Below are positions 47,202 through 59,012 of a stretch of DNA of 64,000 nucleotides, piece after piece. The stretch is from Siphonodentalium dalli. Taxonomy: Eukaryota > Mollusca > Scaphopoda > Gadilida > Siphonodentaliidae. Where the stretch lies: the NCBI GenBank assembly GCA_032622095.1, contig CP136069.1:163545043-163609042 (forward strand), written 5' to 3'. Positions within the stretch are counted from its first letter, which is position 1. The number at the start of each line of letters is the position of its first letter. The notes under the pieces are model-generated. The model did not search any database. It was not told the origin of the DNA and saw nothing but the letters and a program-made list of their open reading frames with translations. Made by a program: the position numbers and the translations under genes.

Positions 47202-47270
47202 TGTCTGTGAATCGTATTGCTGGATCAGAACGCTTGATATTGTGAATGGAGCTGGACTACATCTTAACTT
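47202..47270 (-). pseudogene. H/ACA-type RNA with internal deletion
   Basis: The two ends of the gene are joined without the hinge and pocket regions. No equivalent survives in version 1. Confidence 0.65.
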
Positions 47271-47378
47271 AGCAACTTACACAAGATGTAGATCACCCAA
47301 GTCTACCACTATATGAGTCCGAAAACAAATACTCCACAGATAGTATTAGATAAAAACAATACATAAATTTTTTTAGGA

Positions 47379-47506
47379 TGTCCTTGTGAATCGTATTGTC
47401 AAATCAGAAAATCAAACAACATAGCGACACAAGAGTTTTTGTTTGCAGTTTTGAAACGCCATTGCACACTTGTCATATTGTGAATGGAGCTGGACTGCAG
47501 CTCAAC
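47379..47506 (-). ncRNA. H/ACA-type RNA, version 2 unit 7
   Basis: Counterpart of 33114-33240 with one T inserted in the 5' hairpin pocket. Confidence 0.73.
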
Positions 47507-47616
47507 TTAGCAACTTACACATGATGTAGAACATCAAAGTCTCCCACTATACGAGTCCAAAATAATAAAATACTCCATATAGCTTACAGATAGTATTAGA
47601 TAAAACACTTTTACAA

Positions 47617-47743
47617 TGTCCTTGTGAATCGTATTGCCGGATCAGAAAATCAAACAACATAGCGACACAAGAGTTTTTGTTTGCAGATTGAAACGCCATT
47701 GCACACTTGTCATATTGTGAATGGAGCTGGACTGCAGCTCAAC
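47617..47743 (-). ncRNA. H/ACA-type RNA, version 2 unit 8
   Basis: Single copy where version 1 has three. One substitution next to the 5' lower stem. Confidence 0.73.
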
Positions 47744-47811
47744 TTGGCAACTTACACACGATGTAGAGCACAAGGTCCAATGTCACAAAATATGGACTAA
47801 ATAATTAAACA

Positions 47812-47935
47812 TGTCCCTGTGAATCGTATTGCTGGACCAGAAAATCAAGCAACATAGCGACACAAGAGTTTTTGTTTGCAGTTTGAAACGCCATTGCACA
47901 CTTGTCATATTGTGAATGGAGCTGGACTGCATCTC
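47812..47935 (-). ncRNA. H/ACA-type RNA, version 2 unit 11
   Basis: Last unit of the array; counterpart of 33992-34115, with GGTCC for GATCC in the 3' loop stem. Confidence 0.7.
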
Positions 47936-48525
47936 AAACATAACTGAAAATACAGCACAAGCACAAGTAGCAGAACTCGCCGCTCAGGATTAAAATATTT
48001 TAGAGCCATTGGAAGTACATTTAATCTCGCCCAGGCAGGCACTGATCTAATCGGATCCCCCTAAAAATTATTGCAACACATTAATCAGAAAATACCCAGT
48101 GCATGGTGTTTAGTTAAAAATTAGAATAATACAAGTGCAATCAAAACTAGAGGTGTGACTGTCCCAATGGGACTAAGGATACCCCCAAAAAATGTCGGAC
48201 AGAAGTCATAATCGCAGGTGCACAGGTTCCCGTGGTACTAAATATCTGTGCTAAGTTAAAAAAAAATTGACCTAAAAATGTAGGAATAAAAGCTCGGAAA
48301 AAATTATACATGTTGCGAAAATTTTATAAGTCGAAAAAGGGTGGATAACTCCACCAAAAAAATTCCGACAGACGTCATAATAGCAGGTGCACAGGTTCCC
48401 ATGGTGGTTGATGTCTGTGCCAAGTTTCACGGAAATTGATAAAAAAACGACATAAAATCTCCGGACAAATGTGTCCACGGACGGACGATGGACAAGCCGA
48501 TTCCAGTATACCCCTCCTAACTTCG
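47936..48525. repeat. Non-coding, diverged copies of the 165-bp repeat and cassette tail
   Basis: Counterpart of 34116-35052, shorter. Ends with GTGTCCACGGACGGACGATGG, the sort of tail seen on the dispersed cassettes (one base more than quoted elsewhere). The U24a gene found in version 1 at 35095 is missing at the junction near 48526. Confidence 0.6.
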
Positions 48526-48894
48526 TTGTTTACAAACAAGATTTAAAGCTAAGGAATCTGCTACAATTGGATGAATCGGCATTGCTTTTCTGGGGACTCA
48601 AAATCCTATGATGGGACATTTTATACAGTAAATATGCAATTATTAATTCACACAAATAAGACTACTCTCGAGTCAACTGACAGAGGGAGACCCCCCGAAC
48701 CCCCCTTTAATGGGATGGGAACACCCCCCGGATATGCCACAGGCATTTCATGCTAGGTTTGTTCGTGACAATTTTAGGAGAACGGATAAATGTTCACCAT
48801 AATATTTACGTTCTCATATTTCGTACACTTAAATAACCATAATTACACAAAGTTGATATTTATCCATAATTTGGTATAAATACGAAAAAGCATA

Positions 48895-48976
48895 GAACAT
48901 ACTCAGAGATCTTGGTGGTTAAGCTGTCAATCATTTCTCTCAGCTTGCAAATATTCATTTACATCATCGCATGCTC
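48895..48976 (-). ncRNA. SNORD24: U24b box C/D snoRNA, version 2, unit 1
   Basis: D box CTGA intact, unlike version 1. Terminal stem GAGCATGC/GTATGTTC holds with G-U pairs. Confidence 0.85.
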
Positions 48977-49380
48977 AAACCTTTTGTTTTGAATTTAAAT
49001 GAATCCCACGAAGCATGAATTTCCTTAACCAATAGCCATGACTAGAAATTGTGGATGTGAAATATTGTGTATTCAACGAGTATTAAGAATTATGCTGGCA
49101 TATAATTACCTGTACAGTTTCTATCCTACAATACTATCAACCTTGAAGGTTTTCTGCCAATCAAGGTAGCTTTATCCAGGATTATTGCAATATGTCATTC
49201 TTATATGGCAGGTATCAACTAATGTGTGTATTAAAATGCATGCTTCTGACAATTGACAACAAGTTCTCTTTCATCGTATCCGCTCTAATAAAATCACTTA
49301 TTTTTTTCTTCAAATAACAGTGCAAATAAAATTGTTTTTACGTAATCCTTTGCTTCAACATTCAATTGCAAACGCGTGTA

Positions 49381-49447
49381 AATTGTGTTCAGTTGGAATT
49401 GTCCTCATTGTAAATAGGACCCGAAAGATGGACATCATTACACAATT
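49381..49447 (-). ncRNA. Box C/D snoRNA, 28S guide, version 2 unit 1
   Basis: Same stem, boxes and guide as 36562-36628; a single base differs in the spacer between the guide and the C'-like box. Confidence 0.85.
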
Positions 49448-49726
49448 AAGCACAACGTGAAAGTATCTTTTGATATATTTAAGGCGACATAAATTTAATT
49501 AGATTGTTTACGAACGCCTACAACTATTTTATAGAAAGAGATAACTAAATACAGTTCAGTTTATCCGTCATTCTCAGTCATAATAGCATGGTAAGAGAAC
49601 AATTGAGATATTAATGTGTTTATTTATATTCGCAAAATATGATTTCAAGTGAATATATGAATATGAGATTTGCATTCACCAGGATCGTGTGAAATAATCG
49701 CCCATCAGTAATATTCATTATGTTAA

Positions 49727-50286
49727 CCCTTTACCCAACAGAAGGGCCCTGTGCCAATGCATTCTCTTATATATGCGAGTCGACCATAGGTCGCCTCGCA
49801 TATATAAGAGAATGCATTGGCTTAACACATTAAAAATTATAAAATTGTTAAAGAATGTAAGAAAAAATGGTAAAAAAAGATTTTTTTTAGGCCAATGCAT
49901 TCTCTTATATATGTGAGGCGACCTATGGTCGACTCGCATATATAAGAGAATGCATTGGCACAGGGCATAACTGTAACCATCACAATGTGGTCAATGAGCC
50001 GGTTCCAATGATATCCATATGTGTATGGTTCTATTGAGACAGACCGAAGATATTTTAGTCTGTTGAAGCTTTATTTGGCCGGTTTTATATGTGAGGCGAC
50101 CTATGGTCGACTCGCATATATAAGAGAATGCATTGGCACAGGGCATAACTGTAACCATCACAATGTGGTCAATGAGCCGGTTCCAATGATATCCATATGT
50201 GTATGGTTCTATTGAGACAGACCGAAGATATTTTAGTCTGTTGAAGCTTTATTTGGCCGGTTTTGGCCGGTTTGTTGGGTAAAGGG
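49727..50286. mobile_element. piggyBac-type element, 560 bp
   Basis: TTAA on both sides (49723-49726, 50287-50290); ends CCCTTTACCCAACA and TGTTGGGTAAAGGG. Two nested hairpins with TATATAAGAGAATGCATTGG arms, and a partial duplication of the right half (50083-50270). Lacks the satellite cassette present in version 1. Confidence 0.78.
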
Positions 50287-50467
50287 TTAAGAGACCTGCC
50301 TGGAATTTTTTTTTTATTTCTAATTATAGAATGAGAAAACGAAATTCAGTTCGTAAACCAACTAGTAATATTGCTGTGGCCTAATGGGACTTTATAATGT
50401 CAAGTGCAATCAAAATAACATGTCTATTGAATAAGCCGTTAGATAAAATTTAAATAATGCAATATCA

Positions 50468-50556
50468 GAACATGTTCAGATCTTGGCGGTAGTAGAACTG
50501 TCAATCATATGGGATGTGTCAGTTAGAAAATATTCATGATTCATCATCGCATGCTC
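50468..50556 (-). ncRNA. SNORD24: U24a box C/D snoRNA, array unit 1
   Basis: D' guide carries the TTTTCTAA change seen at 41346, but the D guide is complete (CTACTACCGCCAAGAT). Confidence 0.8.
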
Positions 50557-51008
50557 GAAGTCATTGTTTACAAGCAAGATTTACAGATATTAAAAAGAAA
50601 TCTGTCAAAATTAATTAATTTGTATTTCTTTCAGCGATTCAAAATTCTCTGAACGAGACATTTTATGCAATTATTAATTATAAATTCACAGCAGTAGACT
50701 ACTCTCAAATAACAGTAGGTGGGATAACAGTACACCACACAGTGGAAGTGCTTCGAAATTTTATTCATGGCCAGATTTACATAATGGTATGAATTTTACC
50801 AACCGTTCCACTACATATATGTACTACCTATTATCCCCATGGATGTATAAAAGAGCAGTATGTTTGTTTTAGTTTTGATGTAATTTGTTCTTCAATCTCG
50901 ACAGTCACGTTTGACTTTTCTCACTCATTGAAGTTTGATATTGTTTTGAATATCCCCCCCCCTCCCCCTACCCAGACAAGTTAATATTTAACCATAAATA
51001 CAACTATA

Positions 51009-51091
51009 GAACATGCTCAGAGATCTTGGTGGACAAGATGTCAATCATTTCGGTCAGCTTGCAAATATTCAAGTTACATCATCGCATGCTC
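51009..51091 (-). ncRNA. SNORD24: U24b box C/D snoRNA, array unit 1
   Basis: Identical in boxes and guides to 41889-41971, its counterpart in version 1. Confidence 0.87.
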
Positions 51092-51678
51092 AAACTAATT
51101 GTTTTGAATTTAAATGAATCCCATGACCATGAATTTCCTTAGCCAATAGCCATGACTAGAAAAATTTCTATGTGAAATATTGTGTATTCAACGAGTATAG
51201 AATTCAATTTATTATGAGAATATAATTATGCTTGCATATAATTATTTGTCCAAGTTCTATCCAATCAGGTCTTAAAATCAGGCGAGATTCAGAATCCTGA
51301 TCACATTTTGATTCTCATAAAAAAAAAAATCTTATTCTCTGTAGAACCGCAATATTTTGATTCCCGCAAAATATGACGGGTTGTTAGGATTGTCAATATA
51401 ATTTTATTTTTAAGTAATATACTGTATGTGCATAAATCATGAAAGTTTTCTGCCGGTCAAGGCAAACATTTTATCCAGGATTATTGCAATATATATATGT
51501 CCTAATATGGCAGATATCAAATCGTGTCTGTAAAATGCTTGCTTCTGATAATTGACAATTGCTAATAAGTTCTCGATCATCGTAACAGCTCCAGTGAATC
51601 ACTTTTTATCGAAAAAGTTAATTACTATTGTTTTTAAGGAATCCTTTCCTTCAACATTCAATTGCAAACGCGTGTAAA

Positions 51679-51742
51679 TTGTGTTCAGTTGGATTTTGTC
51701 CTCATTGTTAATAGGACCCGAAAGATGGACATCATTACACAA
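51679..51742 (-). ncRNA. Box C/D snoRNA, 28S guide, array unit 1
   Basis: Terminal stem shortened to TTGTGT/ACACAA. The sequence before the D box is AAAATCCAA here (AATTCCAA elsewhere); the 28S guide is unchanged. Confidence 0.82.
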
Positions 51743-52217
51743 GCACAATGTGAAAACTTAGGAAAAAAACTTTAAAGTATATTTTTGACATATCTAAAGC
51801 TACCTAAATTTAATTTGATTGTTTACAAACGCCTACAACTATTTTATAGAAAGAAAAATAAAATTCAGTTCAGTTCATCTAAGCCGTTCTCAATCATAAT
51901 AGCACGGCAAGAGAAAAATTGAGATATTATGGTGTTTATTTATATTCGCAAAATATTAATTGATGTGAATATAGGAGTTTTGCATTCACCAGGATCGTGT
52001 GAAATAATTGCCAATGAGTAATATTCGTTATGTTAAGAAACCTGTATGGGGATTTTTTTTTATTCCAAACCGCCACCCCCACTCCCTTGTTCGAAACCAG
52101 CTAACAGAAACTAGTAATATTGTTATGGCCTAATGGAACTTTATAATGTCAAGTGCAATCAAAATAACATGTCTATTGAACAGTTCTTTAGATATAAATT
52201 TAAATAATGCAATATCA

Positions 52218-52305
52218 GAACATGCTCAGATCTTGGCGGTAGTAGAACTGTCAATCATATGGATGTGTCAGTTAGCAAATATTCATGATTCATCATCGCA
52301 TGCTC
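52218..52305 (-). ncRNA. SNORD24: U24a box C/D snoRNA, array unit 2
   Basis: Both guides intact: GAATATTTGCTAA before D' and CTACTACCGCCAAGAT before D. Best-preserved U24a. Confidence 0.92.
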
Positions 52306-52762
52306 GAAGTCATTGTTTACAAACAAGATTTACAGCTAAAGAAATCTGCAACAATTAATTAATTTGCATTGCTTTTAGGGATTCCAAACGGGACATATTG
52401 TGCAATTATTAATTATAAATTCATAGCAGTGGACCGACTACTCTGTCAAATAACAGAAGGTGGGATAACACTACACCACAGGGTGGAACTGCTTTGAAAT
52501 TTTATTCACGACATGGCCAGATTTACATAATGGTATGAATTTTACAACTGTTCCACTACATGTATGTACTACCTATTATCCCTATGGATGTATAAATAAA
52601 AGAGCAGTGTTTGTTTTAGTTTTAATGTAATTTGTTCTCCAATCTCGACAGTCATGTTCCACTTTTCTCGCTCTCATTGAAGATTGATATTGTTTTGAAT
52701 ATTACCCCCCCCCCCCTCCCCCTACCCAGACAAGTTAATATTTAACCATAAATACAACTATA

Positions 52763-52845
52763 GAACATGCTCAGAGATCTTGGTGGTTAAGATGTCAATC
52801 ATTTCAGTCAGCTTGCAAATATTCAAGTTACATCATCGCATGCTC
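52763..52845 (-). ncRNA. SNORD24: U24b box C/D snoRNA, array unit 2
   Basis: D guide CTTAACCACCAAGATCT followed by CTGA, aligned without gap to human U24 (CCACCAAGATCG then CTGA). D' guide GAATATTTGCAAG is less complementary to 28S than that of U24a. Confidence 0.92.
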
Positions 52846-53415
52846 CAACTATTTGTTTTGAATTTAAATTAATCCCACGACCATGAATTTCCTTGGCCAA
52901 TAGCCACGACTAGAAAAATTTATAAGTGAAATATTGTGTATTCAATGAGTATAGAATTAAATTTATTGTGAGAATAGAATTATGCTTGCATATAATTATT
53001 TGTCCAAGTTCTATCCAATCAGGTCTTAAAATCAGGCGAGATTCAGAATCATGATAACATTCTCGTAAAAAAAAAAAAAAATCTTGATTCTCTGTAGAAC
53101 CGCAATATTTTGATGGGTTGTTAGGCTTGTCAATATAATTTTATTTTTAAGTAATATACTGTATGTGTGCATAAATCATGAGTTTTCTGCCAGTCAAGGC
53201 AAACATGTTATCCAGGATTATTGCAATACATGTATGTCCTAATACGGCAGGTATCAAATCGTGTCTGTAAAATGCTTGCTTCTGATAATTGACAATTGCT
53301 AATAAGTTCTCGATCATCGTAACAGCTCCAGTGAATCATTTTTTATCGAAAAAGTTAATTACTATTGTTTTTAAGGAATCCTTTCCTTCAACATTCAATT
53401 GCAAACGCATGTAAA

Positions 53416-53479
53416 TTGTGTTCAGTTGGATTTTGTCCTCATTGTTAATAGGACCCGAAAGATGGACATCATTACACAA
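53416..53479 (-). ncRNA. Box C/D snoRNA, 28S guide, array unit 2
   Basis: As 51679-51742, with the same AAAATCCAA variant. Confidence 0.82.
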
Positions 53480-53746
53480 GCACAATGTGAAAACTTAGGA
53501 AAAAAACTTTAAAGTATATTTTTGACATATCTAAAGCTACCTAAATTTAATTTGATTGTTTACAAACGCCTACAACTATTTTATAGAAAGAAAAATAAAA
53601 TTCAGTTCAGTTCAGTTCATCTAAGCCGTTCTCAATCATAATAGCACGGTAAGAGAAAAATTGAGATATTATGGTGTTTATTTATATTCGCAAAATATGA
53701 ATTGATGTGAATATAGGAGTTTGCATTCACCAGGATCGTGTGAAAT

Positions 53747-54798
53747 TAGAGCTGGGACGGTTATGCGGTTAACCACCAACTATGGCCGTGACCGGTCACG
53801 GATTTGCCGTGGTCGGTTAACCGTAACATCACTATTATAGTGTATGATCACTGTGATGGTCATCTATAACTGGCTATAAGAGGGTTAATCTGTCTGTCAA
53901 TTAAAATGAATCCGAGATTGACGGAACAACATCAAACGCGGTGTGTCGGCTCTTTGAAGGCTACATATTTTAACAGCCTGCCGACGTCAAAACGAAACAT
54001 CAAAGGACAGCCGTCTTGTTCCCAAAGTGTATGCTTGGAGTCAGGAATGCCCTGGTTATTATGTAAGCGGCAATGGGGGTTATCTATAGTCTGACTATAG
54101 TTTATATCAATGTTCCGATTTAATCCGATTAGGACTGATTAGGAAAATAAGCCCGGCGCTTTATTCGTCATCCATTGTCTACATACATGGCGACTAATTG
54201 CATGTTTAACAAAAGCCAGTGAGTGTAATTATTTAACAGCACTGACAAGGCAGTTGTATTTCAACTAAAACGGCATTCTGAACTCCTCGACCTGTGACCT
54301 CTGGGGGCAAACGGTGACTGAATCTGACGAGGTTTGCCGAATGCTAAAACGTATAAAAAAAGTATACAAAAGCACGTGTTTGAATATTTTGGTTTCGAGT
54401 GAATAAAGTTGACGCAGTTTGGAAGACATTTTTGTTAATTGACAAGTTCCCCCTTCTGCTCCATTATGATACCCACTGTGTGTTTACATAACCAAGAGGC
54501 CAGTTCTTTGTGTTTGGCCACATGTAGGAACACATAGGTCTACGTTGTCACTGAACACGAAAAATATGTTTTTACAGTACCGGTATGTGATTATGTGTGT
54601 CATGGGTGACAACTTCTTTGTATAATGGGCAGGAGCCGTTCTCAAACTTACCATGTCAGTGAGCATCACAATCATCGCCGTTCTGCATACTGGGCTTACC
54701 CCCCCATAATATTACCTATAATATGTGGTTAACCGGTTAATCGCGGTTTTTTGCCGTTCATAACCGGTCACGAAAAACCCATAACCGTCCCAGCTCTA
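53747..54798. mobile_element. hAT-type element, 1052 bp, TGTGAAAT duplication
   Basis: Perfect 8-bp duplication TGTGAAAT (53739-53746, 54799-54806), and the empty site TGTGAAATAATTGCC is present in neighbouring units (52010). Inverted ends TAGAGCTGGGACGGTTATG; subterminal AACCGGT/GGTTAACCG motifs. Typical hAT features, no recognisable transposase. Confidence 0.9.
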
Positions 54799-55019
54799 TG
54801 TGAAATAATTGCCAATGAGTAATATTCGTTATGTTAAGAAACCTGTTTGGGGATTTTTTTTAATTCCAAACCCCCACCCCCACTCCCTTGTTCGAAACCA
54901 GCTAACAGAAACTAGTAATATTGTTATGGCCTAATGGAACTTTATAATGTCAAGTGCAATCAAAATAACATGTCTATTGAACAGTTCTTTAGATATAAAT
55001 TTAAATAATGCAATATCAT

Positions 55020-55106
55020 AACATGCTCAGATCTTGGCGGTAGTAGAACTGTCAATCATATGGATGTGTCAGTTAGCAAATATTCATGATTCATCATCGC
55101 ATGCTC
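55020..55106 (-). ncRNA. SNORD24: U24a box C/D snoRNA, array unit 3
   Basis: Outermost pair of the terminal stem lost (TAACATGC on the plus strand); boxes and guides intact. Confidence 0.88.
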
Positions 55107-55565
55107 AAAGTCATTGTTTACAAACAAGATTTACAGCTAAAGAAATCTGCCACAATTAATGAATTTGCATTGCTTTTAGCGATTCCAAACGGGACATATT
55201 GTGCAATTATTAATTATAAATTCATAGCAGTAGACTGACTACTCTGTCAAATAACAGAAGGTGGGATAACAGTACACCACAGGGTGGAACTGCTTTGAAA
55301 TGTTATTCACGACATGGATTGATTTACATAATGGTATGAATTTTACAACTGTTCCACTACATGTATGTACTACCTATTATCCCTATGGATGTATAAAACT
55401 ATAAAAGAGCAGTATGTTTGTTTTAGTTTTAATGTAATTTGTTCTCCAATCTCGACAGTCATGTTCCACTTTTCTCGCTCTCATTGAAGATTGATATTGG
55501 TTTGAATATTACCCCCCCCCTCCCCTACCCAGACAAGTTAATATTTAACCATAAATACAACTATA

Positions 55566-55648
55566 GAACATGCTCAGAGATCTTGGTGGTTAAGATGTCA
55601 ATCATTTCAGTCAGCTTGCAAATATTCAAGTTACATCATCGCATGCTC
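55566..55648 (-). ncRNA. SNORD24: U24b box C/D snoRNA, array unit 3
   Basis: Boxes, guides and stem as in 52763-52845. Confidence 0.9.
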
Positions 55649-56212
55649 CAATTATTTGTTTTGAATTTAAATTAATCCCACGACCATGAATTTCCTTGGC
55701 CAATAGCCATGACTAGAAAAATTTCTATGTGAAATATTGTGTATTCAATGAGTATAGAATTAAATTTATTGTGAGAATAGAATTATGCTTGCATATAATT
55801 ATTTGTCCAAGTTCTATCCAATCAGGTCTTAAAATCAGGCGAGATTCAGAATCATGATCACATTCTCGTAAAAAAAAAAAAAAATCTTGATTCTCTGTAG
55901 AACCGCAATATTTTGATGGGTTGTTAGGCTTGTCAATATAATTTTATTTTTAAGTAATATACTGTATGTGTGCATAAATCATGAGTTTTCTGCCGGTCAA
56001 GGCAAACATGTTATCCAGGATTATTGCAATACATGTATGTCCTAATACGGCAGGTATCAAATTGTGTCTAAAATGCTTGCTTCTGATAATTGACATTGCT
56101 AATAAGTTCTTGATCATTGTAACAGCTCTAGTGAATCACTTTTTATCGAAAAAGTTAAATATTGTTTTTAAGGAATCCTTTCCTTCAACATTCAATTGCA
56201 AACGCGTGTAAA

Positions 56213-56276
56213 TTGTGTTCAGTTGGATTTTGTCCTCATTGTTAATAGGACCCGAAAGATGGACATCATTACACAA
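56213..56276 (-). ncRNA. Box C/D snoRNA, 28S guide, array unit 3
   Basis: Stem TTGTGT/ACACAA. A PIF/Harbinger element starts 205 bp to the right. Confidence 0.82.
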
Positions 56277-56481
56277 GCACAATGTGAAAACTTAGGAAAA
56301 AAACTTTAAAGTATATTTTTGACATATCTAAAGCTACCTAAATTTAATTTTTTGATTGTTTACAAACAACGCCTACAACTATTTTATAGAAAGAGAAAAC
56401 AAAATTCAGTTCAGTTCAGTTTATCTAAGCCGTTCTCAATCATAATAGCACGGTAGAGAAATTGAGATATTATTGTGTTTA

Positions 56482-57553
56482 GGCCAAGAAAAATTATTGG
56501 TTTGGTTCCGGTTTCCCGACCGACCCTATTTCAGATGTGCCACTCTGAAAACTTTATGCAACCTTTAAAAAAATGCGATCGTAAAACCATGAAATGGTGA
56601 AATGTGCGCGAATATCGGTATGGTTTCCGTTAAGTACGTTTCTAGTTCCGGTAGTCACAGCGGTTCTTTCTGTATGGTCGATGTAATGCATTGTAATGGA
56701 TACGTTCCGCATTTTTAATCAGTTTCAACGTCGTTTCCATCACGATGAATAGGCATATTTAACAACGAAATTTTGTCAACAATGACAAGTATAATAGCCT
56801 TAATATGTGGACAATGCCGACATAATTCAGATGGGTTGAGAGCACTGAGGATAATCCAGAATGGCCTTACATTCAGAGATGTTTTCCGAATATTTCGGAA
56901 TCAAGACAGTAGTATTTCGATGTGGGCCTATTGCGGACGAGAGTCTGAGCGACATTAACAACAATGTTCCCAAAGATGAAGTTAAAGCTGTGAATGCTTT
57001 CACAGAGATTATGAAAAATAAAAGGGCATTTCCACCGAAAAAAACCTCAAGTTCTGGCATCAAATCTGGTATCAGTCGGAAAGATGAACTGTATAACGAC
57101 ATTTTACATATGATGAACGAAGATGGACTCAATTTCCCAGCCACCGAGGCAAAAAGCGAAAGTGTATATACATGTTCAACCACCATTGTAAGGATATCAC
57201 AGAGCTGTACATGTGGGCGCATGGGAAGTTTAGGAACTTACTCAGAACTTGGACACATATTCACATATACTGGTGTAGAAACTGTTTATTGAATAAATTG
57301 GCATAAAAAGTATTCATGAGCTCCAGTTTGGACTTCATTTGCAATCTGGAAGACTATATTCGTCATTCGCATATGCCATAAATAATAAAGTATAATATTA
57401 TATCGAAGCTATATTAGATACCGGTATTCTATAGTGTGGAAGATATAATTTACAGGGGAAAAATATTTATAAAAACAAAAGTTTAATCCCTACCTACCTA
57501 CCATATTTTTATTTTTGATGTAACAGGAACCAAACCATTAATTTTTCTTGGCC
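56482..57553. mobile_element. PIF/Harbinger-type element, 1072 bp, carrying an open frame
   Basis: TTA duplication (56479-56481, 57554-57556) with the empty site visible in other units (near 53685). Inverted ends GGCCAAGAAAAATTATTGG and CCATTAATTTTTCTTGGCC, then GGTTCC. Inside, plus-strand frames 56773-56958 and 56861-57292 overlap. Confidence 0.85.
56861..57292 (+). CDS. Unidentified 143-codon frame inside the Harbinger-type element
   Basis: Encodes a hydrophilic, Lys/Ser-rich protein with KDELYNDILHMMNEDGLNF. I do not recognise a family. It lacks the DDE transposase and Myb-like motifs expected of Harbinger proteins. An upstream frame (from 56782, CGQCRHNSDG) could be its first part if spliced. 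It may be a captured host exon or chance. Confidence 0.35.
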   Translation: MALHSEMFSEYFGIKTVVFRCGPIADESLSDINNNVPKDEVKAVNAFTEIMKNKRAFPPKKTSSSGIKSGISRKDELYNDILHMMNEDGLNFPATEAKSESVYTCSTTIVRISQSCTCGRMGSLGTYSELGHIFTYTGVETVY

Positions 57554-57835
57554 TTATTTATATTTGCAAAATATGATTTGATGTGAATATATGAGTTTTG
57601 CATTCACCAGGATCGTGTGAAATAATTGCCAATGCGTAATATTCGTTATGTTAAGAGACCTGCATGGGAACTTCTTTTTTTAAAATTCCAAACGCACCCC
57701 CCCCCCCCCCCCTTGTTCGTAAACCAACTAACTAGTAATATTGTGGCCTAATGGAACTTTATAATGTCAAGTGCAATCAAAATAACATGTCTATTGAACA
57801 GTCCTTTAGATATAAATTTAATTAATGCAATATCA

Positions 57836-57923
57836 GAACATACTCAGATCTTGGCGGTAGTAGAACTGTCAATCATATGGATGTGTCAGTTAGCAAATAT
57901 TCATGATTCATCATCGCATGCTC
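57836..57923 (-). ncRNA. SNORD24: U24a box C/D snoRNA, array unit 4
   Basis: Boxes and guides intact; one stem base changed to a G-U pair (GAACATAC on the plus strand). Confidence 0.88.
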
Positions 57924-58363
57924 GAAGTCATTGTTTACAAACAAGATTTACAGCTAAAGAAATCTGCCACAATTAATTTGCATTGCTTTTAGTGATTCCA
58001 AACGGGACATATTGTGCAATTATTAATTATAAATTCATAGCAGTAGACTGACTACTCTGTCAAATAACAGAAGATGGGATAACAGTACACCACAGGGTGG
58101 AACTGCTTTGAAATTTTATTCACGACATGGATTGATTTACATAATAGTATGAATTTTACCAACTGTTCCACTATATGTATGTACTACCTATTATCCCTAT
58201 GGATGTATAAAAGAGCAGTGTTTGTTTTAGTTTTGATGTAATTTGTTCTCCAATCTCGACAGTCATGTTCCACTTTTCTCGCTCTCATTGAAGATTGATA
58301 TTGTTTTGAATATTCCTTCCCACCCTCCCCGATGGTTAACATTTAACCATAAATACAACTATA

Positions 58364-58446
58364 GAACATGCTCAGAGATCTTGGTGGTTAAGATGTCAAT
58401 CATTTCGGTCAGCTTGCAAATATTCAAGTTACATCATCGCATGCTC
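58364..58446 (-). ncRNA. SNORD24: U24b box C/D snoRNA, array unit 4
   Basis: As 52763-52845; D' region as in 41889-41971. Confidence 0.9.
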
Positions 58447-59012
58447 CAACTATTTGTTTTGAATTTAAATTAATCCCACGACCATGAATATCCTTTTTAT
58501 GTGAAATATTGAGTATTCAACGAGTATAGAATTCAATTTATTATGAGAATAGAATTATGCTTGCATATAATTGTTTGTCCAAGTTCTATCCAATCAGGTC
58601 TTAAAATCAGGCGATAATCAGAATCATGATTCACATTTTAATTCTCGTAAAAAAATAAAAAAATCTTTATTCTCTGTAGAACCGCAATATTTTGATTCTC
58701 ACAAAATTTAATGGGTTTTAAGGCTCGCCAATATAATTTAATTTTTTAGTAATATACTGTATGTGCGCATAAATCATGAAAGTTTTCTGCCCGTCAAGGT
58801 AAAATTTTTATCGAGGATTATTGCAATATGTCCTAATATGACAGGTATCAAATCGTGTCTGTAAAATGCTTGCTTCTGTTAATTGACAATTGCTAAAAAG
58901 TTCTTCATCATCGTGACAGCTCTAGTGAATCACTTTTTTTCTTCGAAAAAGTTAATTAATATTGTTTTTAAGGAATCCTTTCCTTCAACATTCAATTGCA
59001 AACACGTGTAAA

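Larger units (their letters stand above)
48526..49726. repeat. snoRNA-bearing unit, first unit of version 2
   Basis: Begins within the unit after the position of U24a, so it holds only U24b and the 28S-guide gene. Ends at TTAA. Confidence 0.8.
42352..51366. repeat. Duplicated locus, version 2 (right of the N gap)
   Basis: Colinear with 26168-42251 but 9.0 kb instead of 16.1 kb. Specific to this version: the Harbinger-type insertion at 45411 and a partial internal duplication at about 50083-50270. Confidence 0.85.
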
